A stretch of DNA of 64,000 bases from Podarcis raffonei (lineage: Eukaryota > Chordata > Lepidosauria > Squamata > Lacertidae). The stretch is from positions 41,283,001 to 41,347,000 of the forward strand of contig NC_070614.1 of assembly GCF_027172205.1 (NCBI RefSeq), read 5' to 3'. Below, one piece after another: positions 56,401 through 64,000 of the stretch. The translations under genes were made by a program, and so were the position numbers. Position 1 is the first letter of the stretch. Each line of letters opens with the position of its first letter. The notes beneath the pieces are model-generated. The model made no database searches. It worked only from the letters and a program-made list of their open reading frames with translations, and had not been told where the DNA came from.

Positions 56401-59400
56401 CCCCTGTTATCTCTGCTGGCTCAACTCACAAGAATCACAAGAGCAGGTGCCAGCAAAAATCACAATGCAGGAAAAACCGTGAAGTCAGCCAATACCTCTA
56501 CATCCTTATTTCAGACATCGTGAGATATCAGAATATTGTGACGTTTCGCTGGTGATACAGCACGATGTTGAAAACCAGATTATTGCCCAGCTCTACTTCC
56601 CATCCTGAGATCGTCGGTGTCACCATCAGCACTTGTGGCATTCACACTCCTGTCTCCCCGTCATCTCCATTCGCAGGTTACGCAAGTGCTGAATAGGCCC
56701 ATCCTGGGTCTGCCAAACAATATGGCTCCAGGCGGTTCAGGGAACGCAGAAGCAGCTGTACGAGCGCGACCTAAAACCTGCTCCCCCACCCCGCCCCGCT
56801 CCCGGGACCTCTCTGGCGCTCCCCGTGCTCCTCCTCCGGGCAAGCCCCCAGCCACCCCGGCACTCACCAACGGCTCCACGTCCGGCACACCCTCATGCAG
56901 ACGCACAGCTCCCGATAGCTGAGGTATTGGAAGACGGCCAACCAAACGTCCCGCTGCATGATATGGTCGGATCCGCTGTCCAAGGGCAGGGAGTCGGGCT
57001 CAGGGCTGTCGGGCGGCGGACGCACCACGTGCCGCTCCAGCTGCAGCAGAGGTTTGGGCGGCGAGGGCACCAGGGGCCAGTTGAGGAACTGAGTCCGCGC
57101 CACCATGCGCAGGCCCGTCTGCCCGGCGGGCCGGCCCGCCTTGCGCCCGCCCGCCTGCTGCTTGGCCCGCTCGCTGCCCCGGCTGGTCGGGCGGTGATTG
57201 TTCTCTTTCTCCTGAGAGTTCCCCCGAGCTTTCGGCTGCTTGCCGTTGCGCGCCGTCTCTGAGCTGCCGTTGCGCCGCCCACCCTCCGCCGCCTCCTCCT
57301 CTTCCTCCTCGTCCTCTTCCTCGTCGTCCTCGCTGGCGCTGAAGCCCAGGGCGGCCAGGCGCTGGGAGCGGGTGGCTGGGGAGGCGGCTCGGCTCGACAC
57401 CCCCCCGCTGGAGCCGTCCGAGCCCCGAGAGTCCGTGTCGGAGTCAGAGTCTGAACTGGAGCTCGAGCTGCTGCTGTTCTTCACCCGCTCCAACATCTGG
57501 CACATCTGCTTGAAGCGCTCCAACTTTTCCCGCTGGTGGGACTTGTCCGACTGCGTGGAGGGCTCTAGGGGGCCCGGAGGACCCTTCGGCTTCTGGCGAG
57601 AAAGGAAAGAAAGGTAGTCAAGAGAGTTTGTGCCCTGGGTCGCTAGCTCGGTTTGGCTTTCATCCGGATGCCCTCCCTGCTTGCAGGACTACAACTCCCA
57701 TCATCCCTGATCATTGGTCATGCTGGCTGGGGGTGGATGTGTCTTGGGAATCCACTCTCTGGAGGGAACCACAATCCCACCCTGCCTGGACCTTTTCATC
57801 ACATGTTGTCTTGAAAAAGAAGCTGGGGTAGCTCAGCTGGTATGAGACTCTTAATCTCAGGATTAGGGGTTCAAGCCCCACGTTGGGCAAAAGATCCCTG
57901 CACTGCAGGGGGTTAGGCCTAAATAACTCTCGTGGTCCCTTCCAATTCTACGATTCTAGGATCTCCCTTCCAGAGGGTGTTTTCCAGGACCGGATTAAGA
58001 CCTTTAGAGGCCCTAAGCACTTACAAAGGATTTTGGTACCCCCATATATATCTAATTAAAAGTAGAAACCGTATAATAAATTGTTTGAAATGAAATAACA
58101 CATACAGTAAGATGGACAATGTCTATTTTTTTTGTACACTTCCACTTTATTCCATGAAACACACAATTTAATTACTATCTTACAGCTGAATTAACGTAGA
58201 TAGATTTTGTCTCAGAATTTGTGAACTGAAAAGTGAAGTTGTAAATCCATGGTAAATCCAGCAATGGAAAATTTCTGTGGTGCCCCCCCCCTTCCCTTAA
58301 TACCTTAAGCATGTGCTTATTTTGCTTTATGGTCAATCCAGACCTGGCGCTTACCAATGGTAGGGTTGACATACTCGTTTCAAAACAATGGATTCTTGCC
58401 AGGAGGGAAGATCCCAGCATCCCGCTATCCTAGATATATATGAAATACAACTCTCATCGCTCAAGAGACACAGCCTGGGCTCAGGGCTCCCAAGTACAGT
58501 CTGCTTGGAATTCCACAACAGAAGACAAGGCGGGATGCAAGCGGACTGAATAAAGCATTTCACCAACCCCCAACCACCTCCCAAGATCAACAGAGAGCAA
58601 GCCCTTTAAGTCTGGCCTCTATGTGATCCGGCTGCCTTCGTAACGTCCAGGTTAGATTATGGAGAATGCACCCACAAAGGTGGGTGATTATTTAAGGTCT
58701 CTAGAGAAAACTCCAGGTCCAGCTGCACCCCTCTTCAGATAGGAGGTTGATACCACTTTCTCCACAAATCTAACCATGGGGGTGGGCAAGGAATCTACTT
58801 TGCTGCCGTAGCAGCATCTCTGACCAAGCATTTAGCAGTTTTTGACTGGATGCTGCTTTTCTGCCGTGCCCTGCTTTGGAATGTTTCTGTAACAAAACTG
58901 TTTCAAACAGTTGCTTGCAGGGCACTTTGGGGAACCTTGTTGTTGGAAGACAAGACAGAAACATTTTTTAATCAACAAAATTGCCTGGAGACTCACCAAA
59001 GCCCAAGTTGGGGAACCTTCTGGACAAAGCGGGCAAGTTTAGAAAAACCAATAGCCAGAGATGTTAAGGGTCAGTAATTTTTTAAAGGAGCATTTTAGTG
59101 TTTTCAATATGACGTTACCTGCCTTGTGGCTTTGAGATGGACAGGCTATAAATCAAATAGTTGTAAAGGATCAAGAAACCACGTCGTGTTTGTGAAAATC
59201 GAAAACGCCTGTATTCGCAGCTGTATCTCAGTGCCCTTCACTTGTGTGCATTTGACATCCCGCTAGGAAGGTGCCGGGTCAGCCTGGGGAGCTGTCCGTT
59301 TGCAGGATACCCGCCTCCCCAAATGGTCAGGTGGGATAATATTCCCTGTCATATGATTGCAGCCCCACCTAGTGGCCAAAGGGAACACAAGCGCGGTCCT

Positions 59401-62400
59401 TCTGGACCAGATCAATCACACCACAGTGTTCTGTTCTCACATTGACCAACCAGATGACTCTATGAGCAGGGCAACTCTCTCATTCCTGATCCCCAGCGAC
59501 TGGTATTCAAAGGCATACTGCAATTCTGGAGCCTTATCCTCCATCCATTCCACTAAACCCCTTTTAAAGCCTCCCAAGTTGGCAGCCGTTGCCGCAGTCT
59601 GTGGGATTGCTGGCGACGCACATGAAATGGATGCATCACTTGGGGCGCCCAGGAAGCCAGCTGGACCGGCAAGAATTTTTTTGGGGGTGGAGTGCCCACT
59701 TAAGTGACAGCATCAGACTACGGTATGAAGGCACCTGGGAAGCGCAGCATGTCCTGCTCTGGCCGGTGCCTGGATGAGAGACCAATGAAGGCAATGAATA
59801 AACTGAGAATGTGCTTAGCAGAGAATCCCAGCCCACTTTTCCTGAAGGCAGGTTCCCCCCCCCCCCCACCTTTGTGGGATTGTAGCTCAGTGAGAACATA
59901 TTTTGTATGAAAAAAAGAGAGAAAAGGGTCTCTGCTCAGCCCTGAAGCTCACTGGATGACCTTGGGAGCGGTGTCGTCTCTCAGCCTAATTTACGTCAAA
60001 GGGCTGCTGCGGGGATCAAAAACGGAGACGAGCCACGTATTGCTGCCGTCTGTTTCCATGGGAAAAGGTGGGATAGAATAAACAAATAAAATTCAGCCTT
60101 GAAACAGGAGAAGGCTGCTGCTTCCCAGCTACCTCCTATCTCCTGCCTCAGCCAGAACCAAGGACTTGTTCTTCTCCTTTCACCATATGAAACTGCTTCT
60201 GCTTCTGCAGGATGCCTCTCTCGGTACCAGGCACTGCAGAAACCCACTGTCTTCACATCCATGTTTTTCGGGCCTCCCAAAAGGCCTCCCCTACGTCTGA
60301 TTGGGCAAGGCTCTTCCTACGTGCCTGAAGGCTGCCAGCCACTCACAGATGCCCCAGCTAAACCCCACCTCTCACCTCTAAGTCGCTGGCGGTGATCTGA
60401 TTCAAGTGGATGGAGGGGTGGGAGATGGTGCCCTTCACCTCAAAGTCCCCGCTGCCCATGCGGCTCCAGGTCTGCATGGATTGCAACTTGTTCCCATCGG
60501 GCTGCTGCTCAGTGGCCTGGAAAGGAAAGGTGCGGGCAGAGAAGAGAGAGAGAGAGACACACACACACAAAAGTTCAAGTGAGCTAGAGAAAGAGAGATG
60601 CGTCTTAGGACATGCAAGCGACTTGAGAAAAACGTGCACTGAATTGTGTGAACCTCCGTTTGGAATCTGACAACAGCAGCCCCCTGGGTTTATATGAATG
60701 GGATTGGGGCCTGGGAGATGGCTCGGCATTCTGCCCAATGAAAATGCAGCAGGCTCGGCCTCTGCCACTCTAGAGGACGGAGAAGGAAATGTCAGGGAAG
60801 CTGATTGTGGCTAAAGGTTAGGAGAAACTTCCTTAACAGCACAAGCTGTTTGACAGCAGAAAGACAACAGCCCCAGGAGGTGGGGGGTGGACTCTTCTTC
60901 GCTGTGGGTGTTTTTGAGACTAGGTAGCAGATGAGGCCAAAGCTGAGCAGTCAGACATCTGCTTAGCATGCAGAAAGTCCCAACTTCTCCCATTAAGACT
61001 GGGAGAGACTCCCTGCCTGGAATCCTAAAAAGCTGCCAGTTAGTGCAGATTAAGACTGGAGGAGGATGGAATGGAGGTTCTGCGACCTGATGTTGTGCAA
61101 GAGCTATGCTGGTGGACAGAACAGGCGCACGTCTTGGTCAAATGTGCTAGAGAAATACAAGGTGCACTCACATGCTGGTAAGCAGGTCACTCCCTTTCCA
61201 CTTCTCTCCGCACAGCTTCCGTGTCCTGGTTCCCCCTGCTATCCCCCTGTTATCTTATCCTGGCCTTGCTCCATGAAATCAAGCTGGGTGAGAAAACTCA
61301 CAAGCACTCACCTTCTTCAAATGCTTTTCCCGCGTGCCTTTTAACTGCAAGAGAAAAGAGAAGACTGTTGGAATTCTGGGCTGCAGTGTCTCTAATTCAG
61401 AAGACCCAATAAGGATTTTGAGGGCAAAGGAAGGCCTTTGGGAATGAGGGCAAGCTGGGAGGCTGTCCCATCTCTGAGAGGGAAGGAGCTGCAGCAAGTT
61501 ACTGGGTGTAAAGAAACAAAGAAAAAAGGTGCGATGGGATGTTCTGGAGGAATAAGCTAGCTCTCCCCTCTGCCCATCCCTCTTAGTGTCATCAGCGCAG
61601 AAGACCAAAACCGTAAGCTTGATCAACAACTCAGGAAGGAGGAGTAAAAATTCCCATTTGCAGGGTCCAATGTAAACCACACTTGCAAATAGACAAAGCA
61701 GGGCTGACTGTCAGCACCAATCATCGGGTCTGAGAAGCTGCCACCTGATGCCCAGTGACTGATAGGTGGGCAGCCCCATACACCTGCCCCAAACAGCGTG
61801 CTGAGGGCAGGCCAGTTCTTGATCTGGCTCTGGAGCTGAAACACATGCCCCATTCCTGCTCCAATATGCCAGGAGGGAACTGGAACTCCTGGATCTCACC
61901 CTCAGTAGGAAGGAATAACAGAGCTCAACCTCACGTTATGCAATCTCAGGCCTAATTTCAAAAGGCCTCTGCAAGCCATCAGTTCAGATCTCTAGGAACA
62001 GCCGTTTGTCCCTCCTCTGGCCCCCACCCCATTGGGTCAAAAGAAAGAAGGGGTGTCAGAAAGAACCTCCCCGCTCGGAGGCAGTATGGCACAGAATCTC
62101 AGCTGCTCTGAGACAAAACGGGAAAAGGGCTATTGCCTTTGCACATTCCTCACGGGCTTCCCAGAAGCAGCTATCTGCCACTGCCAGGAAACGGGATGCT
62201 TGGCCAAAATGGACCATTGGTATGATCCAGGTGGAGTCTTCTAGTGGGGTGATCCTACGAGGCCAGGGGCCCTCCACGTTTAGTGGGCTCAGAGACACAT
62301 TTGGAAATCTGAGGAACCGGCTCCCTGATTTAAATCGCCCTTTGAGACCTTGCCAATTTAAATCACCTTGATTTGAAATCAAACCATCCCCCGCCAAAAG

Positions 62401-62815
62401 GGCAGGAAAGATCCTGTAAGGTATTGTAAAAAAAGAAAAGGGGACAGGAAGATAGAGGGGCTTGGTTGGCACTGAAGGAGGGTCTCAGGGGGGTGCTGTG
62501 GTGCCCAGAGCCACCTTGGAGACCCCAGGAGAGGCAGGGAGGGCCCTGGGTCCCTGGCCAGGCACGCAACATCCGTCAGGCAGAGCGGCAGCCTCTGACC
62601 TTTTTCTTGGGCCCTGTGTCTGGGGGTGGCAGCTCCTTCTCCTTCTTCCGCTTGTGGGCCCCGGCCTGAACCGGGCTTTCCTCCGTGGGTGGCGGGGGCA
62701 AAGGCGGCGCCGGCGCCAACTTCTTCTTGTTCTGAGCAGGCTCGTCCGTCAGCTTCCACCGGACGCCGTCCTCGCCGTTGTCGGAACGCCGCTTCCCCGT
62801 GCCGTCGCCCGAGTC
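47202..62815 (-). CDS. FBXL19: FBXL19, CXXC/PHD F-box and leucine-rich-repeat protein (8 exons to stop; 5' part beyond right edge)
   Basis: F-box adaptor of an SCF ubiquitin ligase and, through its CXXC zinc finger, a reader of unmethylated CpG DNA. Eight exons (62600-62815, 61312-61344, 60376-60516, 56868-57592, 52885-53048, 49747-49908, 48808-49026, 47202-47425) join in frame to 627 residues plus stop. Visible parts are the linker [15 protein letters not shown], a basic KHLKK segment, a Ser/Asp and acidic region, [20 protein letters not shown], the F-box ([20 protein letters not shown]) and leucine-rich repeats ending [21 protein letters not shown] and the C-terminus are FBXL19, not KDM2A/KDM2B. 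CXXC and PHD exons must lie beyond 64000. Confidence 0.96.
47426..48807 (-). other. FBXL19: FBXL19 intron G-H
   Basis: Intron holding nested Sauria SINEs (48300-48745); the remainder shows no recognisable feature. Confidence 0.85.
48300..48745 (+). mobile_element. Sauria SINE interrupted by a second Sauria SINE
   Basis: Outer copy: GTCAACATGGTGTAGTG and GGGTTCAAATCCCCACC at left, resuming at about 48640 with GCCTTGCAGGGCTGTTGTGA and ending GAGGAAAGGTGGAATATAAA. Inner copy, about 48398-48625: GTATGGTGTAGTGGTTAAGA, GGGTTCGATTCCCCACTCC, TAGCCGCTTTGAGACTCCTT, and a short AAATCC tandem tail. Confidence 0.8.
48808..49026 (-). CDS. FBXL19: FBXL19 exon G (LRR)
   Basis: 219 nt, acceptor accgccag|GCCAGA, donor GCCG|GTGAGTG, phase 1-1. 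It encodes [39 protein letters not shown] and [12 protein letters not shown]. Confidence 0.95.
49160..49275. mobile_element. Palindromic MITE remnant
   Basis: CACTCCAACTCCCATCGG at left and TGATGGGAGTTGTAGTCC at right, in the intron between FBXL19 exons F and G. Confidence 0.55.
49747..49908 (-). CDS. FBXL19: FBXL19 exon F (LRR)
   Basis: 162 nt, acceptor cccccag|GCCTCA, donor CCGG|GTAAAA, phase 1-1. It encodes [37 protein letters not shown] and [11 protein letters not shown], diagnostic for FBXL19. Confidence 0.95.
50669..50709. repeat. (TCTA)n microsatellite
   Basis: About ten TCTA units with one interruption. Confidence 0.95.
51240..51590 (+). mobile_element. L2-type LINE 3' end
   Basis: GAGAGGTCCGGAGGGTGCCA, ACGAGAATGGGCCTTTTCTG and GTGAACTGCCCTGGGAT: same subfamily as 24108-24810. 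Confidence 0.8.
51591..51852 (-). mobile_element. L2-type LINE 3' end, opposite orientation
   Basis: Starts with a short TTAG run and TACCCTGCCCATCTGGCTGG, the reverse complement of the L2 tail at 9.5/30.1 kb, through CACTACCGAGAAGCCCCTCTG. Confidence 0.85.
51853..52415 (+). mobile_element. CR1 LINE 3' end with octamer tail
   Basis: Open segment 51981-52328 encodes the CR1 ORF2 C-terminus ([40 protein letters not shown]). It ends with the CR1 signature GGTCTCTTCCAACTCTATGATT and repeated ATTCTATG octamers. 5'-truncated but little decayed. Confidence 0.92.
52420..52503 (-). mobile_element. tRNA-Ile-derived SINE head (minus)
   Basis: On the minus strand AGCTCAGTTAGAGCATGGTG and GGTTGCAGGTTTGATCCCC closely follow a tRNA-Ile body. 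Same SINE family as 38.0 kb, only the 5' part. Confidence 0.7.
52885..53048 (-). CDS. FBXL19: FBXL19 exon E (F-box end, first LRR)
   Basis: 164 nt, acceptor gccccag|GTGCTG, donor CAAG|GTATTG. It encodes [38 protein letters not shown] and [12 protein letters not shown]. Phase 2 to 1. Confidence 0.95.
53193..53572 (-). mobile_element. Near full-length tRNA-derived SINE (minus)
   Basis: On the minus strand it begins GGGTGGCGCTGTGGTCTAAA, with a B-box-like GGTTTAAATCCC, passes through GTAGATAAATAGGTACCATT and ends at a GGTCCTTTACC-type tail. A widespread squamate SINE; the family name is not certain. Confidence 0.75.
53578..53700 (+). mobile_element. LINE fragment (CR1/L2-like)
   Basis: CTGCTGCATCAGGCCCAAGT and CACAGCGGCCAAGCAGGTGC; related to the pieces at 17.64 and 59.49 kb. 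Confidence 0.5.
56215..56595. mobile_element. hAT-like MITE
   Basis: 381 bp with ends TAGGGCTGGGCGATAT / ATTGCCCAGCTCTA. Flanking octamers GTCCCCAT / CTTCCCAT agree at 6 of 8. An internal direct repeat (AGAAATCACAATGC / AAAAATCACAATGC) is present. Confidence 0.75.
56868..57592 (-). CDS. FBXL19: FBXL19 exon D (low-complexity region and F-box)
   Basis: 725 nt, acceptor tcgccag|AAGCCG, donor CGTTG|GTGAGTG, phase 0 to 2. It encodes [31 protein letters not shown], a Ser/Asp tract, an acidic run ([13 protein letters not shown]), a basic Arg/Lys/Gly-rich stretch, then [11 protein letters not shown] and most of the F-box. It is roughly 70 codons longer than the human counterpart as I remember it, all in the low-complexity part. 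Confidence 0.93.
57682..57742. mobile_element. Palindromic MITE, one arm
   Basis: GGACTACAACTCCCATCATC followed by TGGTCATGCTGGCTGGGGG; the second arm is missing. Confidence 0.5.
57829..57961 (+). mobile_element. tRNA-Lys-derived SINE with CR1-like tail
   Basis: GGTAGCTCAGCTGGTATGAG, ACTCTTAATCTCAGG and GGTTCAAGCCCCA follow a tRNA-Lys(CTT) body; the 3' end GGTCCCTTCCAATTCTACGA TTCTA is a CR1-type terminus. Confidence 0.8.
57985..58346. mobile_element. hAT-like MITE
   Basis: Ends CAGGACCGGATT / AATCCAGACCTG are inverted. Flanks GTGTTTTC / GCGCTTAC agree at 5 of 8, compatible with decayed CpGs. No coding capacity. Confidence 0.55.
59490..59620 (+). mobile_element. LINE fragment (CR1/L2-like)
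   Basis: CTGGTATTCAAAGGCATACTG and CCTTTTAAAGCCTCCCAAGT, a later part of the same dispersed LINE as 53.58 kb. Confidence 0.5.
60376..60516 (-). CDS. FBXL19: FBXL19 exon C (variable linker)
   Basis: 141 nt, 47 codons ([12 protein letters not shown] to ITASDLE), phase 0-0, acceptor tttccag|GCCACT, donor GAG|GTGAGA. It sits where human FBXL19 has a linker of similar length but different sequence. Splice signals, frame and the conserved junction E|KPK support it. Confidence 0.8.
60517..61311 (-). other. FBXL19: FBXL19 intron B-C
   Basis: Short intron with a partial tRNA-derived SINE at 60945-61062 (CATCTGCTTAGCATGCAGAA, AAAGCTGCCAGTTAGTGCAG), the same family as 29.7 kb. Confidence 0.75.
61312..61344 (-). 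CDS. FBXL19: FBXL19 exon B (33-nt microexon)
   Basis: Eleven codons, [11 protein letters not shown], with acceptor cttgcag| and donor AAG|GTGAGTG, phase 0-0. It aligns with VKGGRERHLKK of the human protein. Confidence 0.85.
61345..62599 (-). other. FBXL19: FBXL19 intron A-B
   Basis: No clear feature, except a scrap at 62316-62390 (TGATTTAAATCGCCC, AATTTAAATCACC) related to the 63.2-63.8-kb MITE. Confidence 0.7.
62600..62815 (-). CDS. FBXL19: FBXL19 exon A (post-PHD linker)
   Basis: 216 nt, phase 0-0, acceptor acccgcag|GACTCG, donor AAG|GTCAGA (a weak donor). It encodes [24 protein letters not shown], a Pro-rich stretch and KRKKEKE, matching the FBXL19 linker. Confidence 0.92.
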
Positions 62816-64000
62816 CTGCGGGTGCAAGGAGGGGAGAGGGGCAGGGGCAGTTAGCGGGCAGCCACAATACACCTGCATGCAAGATGGAGCAAGGGAAGGG
62901 GAAGGAAGAGGGCAAGCAGCCTGCCAGCCGCTTCCTGCTACCGGAAGAGAACAGGGGGACAGTGGGATGGGCTTTGGCAAAAGCGAGAGGACTCTCAAGA
63001 GCAGCAGGACAGAGATCACCTGCACTGGGCACAGACCCGACAGCAGCAGGATGCGGCCACTTGCAGACGGCTCAACACACGTGGGGAGTTTTATTTTAAA
63101 CACGGCAAGTTGTCCTTGAGCGTGGACGAACGTAAACATGTTTTCCAGATGGCAGATAAAGAGCCAAACACTGGTTTTGCTCAGGGACTCCAAAGGAAGA
63201 TAAAAAAAGGAAGGTGGAAAGAACAAGGTTCTTGCATTTCTTGCTGGGTGGATAAAAAAATCAATGGTTTTTTTATTTTTATTTTAAATTAAATCTGATT
63301 TTTAAAAATTTAAATCAGACTTTTAAAATGAAATGTTTTTGGATGAAAGATCTTTCTAAAGATAATTTTCTATTTAAATTACATTATAGTCATTTGTTTT
63401 AAGTTTTTCATGTGTGCTGAAACTCATTCTAAGTTTTTTTTAATTGTTTAATCACATCAGTTAACAAACTTGTATATATATGCTATGTTATTGCTTTAGT
63501 TAAATAAATTGTTTAAATTATTATTAAGGAAATGATTATTTTTCTCCTTCCAATAAAGTACAGCAGAAAACACTATCCAAATATAAACAGTTAACTTATT
63601 AAACCTCACAATAATTTCATAATTATCTGTATATGTGTTTCTAATAATATAAACAAATCAGTAATTTTTGATATAACTGTAAAAAGTACTCTGAAAATTT
63701 ATTATTCCAAAAACGAAACCTTCATCTGGTTGTAAATATTAAGATTATACCAGCAAAAATGAGTCTTTCTGTAAGAAAATGATTTAAATCAAGTCTTACT
63801 GACTAGTGATTTAAATCGTGATTTAAATCAAATCCACCCTGATTTCTTGTAATCTTTTCGTGCTGAGGCACTCACAGGAAAGAACTGGCGGAAGGCAGGC
63901 AGGGGAGACATCACCACTGTCACACACAGATTCTCCCCTGCAAAGCATGACAGCCTTTTCAAAATGTTGCTCCTCATGGGCAGTTTCCAAAATGGGAAAT
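62816..64000 (-). other. FBXL19: FBXL19 intron upstream of exon A (partial)
   Basis: Runs off the right edge. It contains the hAT-like MITE at 63244-63841; nothing else recognised. Confidence 0.8.
63244..63841. mobile_element. hAT-like MITE with perfect 8-bp TSD
   Basis: 598 bp, AT-rich. Inverted ends CTGGGTGGAT / ATCCACCCTG, with repeated ATTTAAATC blocks inside. A perfect 8-bp duplication ATTTCTTG lies at 63236-63243 and 63842-63849. It has no transposase frame. Confidence 0.9.

Larger units (their letters stand above)
53049..56867 (-). other. FBXL19: FBXL19 intron D-E
   Basis: Intron containing a near full-length SINE (53193-53572), a LINE fragment and a hAT-like MITE (56215-56595). No extra exon seen. 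Confidence 0.85.
57593..60375 (-). other. FBXL19: FBXL19 intron C-D
   Basis: Contains a tRNA-Lys-derived SINE (57829-57961), half of a palindromic MITE (57682-57742), a hAT-like MITE (57985-58346) and a LINE fragment (59490-59620). Confidence 0.85.

Noticed and set aside
52420-57961. Possible functional tRNA-Ile and tRNA-Lys genes
   Set aside because: Acceptor stems do not pair and both continue into SINE bodies; they are SINE heads.

Overview
The window is vertebrate nuclear DNA, almost certainly from a squamate reptile (lizard). The evidence is spliced genes with GT-AG introns, CpG-island promoters, Sauria-type SINEs, CR1 and L2 LINE 3' ends, a Penelope-like element, and many Tigger-like and hAT-like miniature DNA transposons. 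No bacterial, plastid or viral gene organisation is present.

Three protein genes lie on the minus strand in the order FBXL19 - ORAI3 - SETD1A, reading from the right edge to the left. This is the order and relative orientation I recall for human 16p11.2. SETD1A is cut by the left edge: coding exons for its first 635 residues (RRM and Ser-rich region) lie between 600 and 9171, and its CpG-island promoter is near 12.6-13.3 kb. ORAI3 is complete in two coding exons (36152-36406 and 23300-23890) separated by a 12.3-kb intron; the predicted protein has 281 residues. FBXL19 is cut by the right edge: eight coding exons between 62815 and 47202 encode 627 residues from the post-PHD linker through F-box and leucine-rich repeats to the stop codon. 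A long G-rich stretch below 47.2 kb is probably its 3'UTR.

The products are functionally separate: a histone H3K4 methyltransferase subunit, a plasma-membrane calcium-channel subunit, and a CXXC/F-box ubiquitin-ligase adaptor. Their adjacency reflects old synteny, not an operon. The parallel paralogous block KDM2B-ORAI1-SETD1B makes the trio recognisable as one product of an ancient large-scale duplication.

Introns and intergenic DNA are dominated by repeats, several of them nested and bounded by readable target-site duplications (TSDs). Clear cases are a Penelope-like insertion with 13-bp TSD (33806-34850), a hAT-like MITE with a perfect 8-bp TSD (63244-63841), hAT-like MITEs inside a CR1 LINE and inside a tRNA-derived SINE, and one Sauria SINE inside another.

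The observation I rate highest is the ORAI gene itself. By locus and by N-terminal sequence it is ORAI3, a paralogue usually described as restricted to mammals, yet it keeps the TM3 cysteine that mammalian ORAI3 has lost. All family comparisons were made from memory of human proteins, not by database search.
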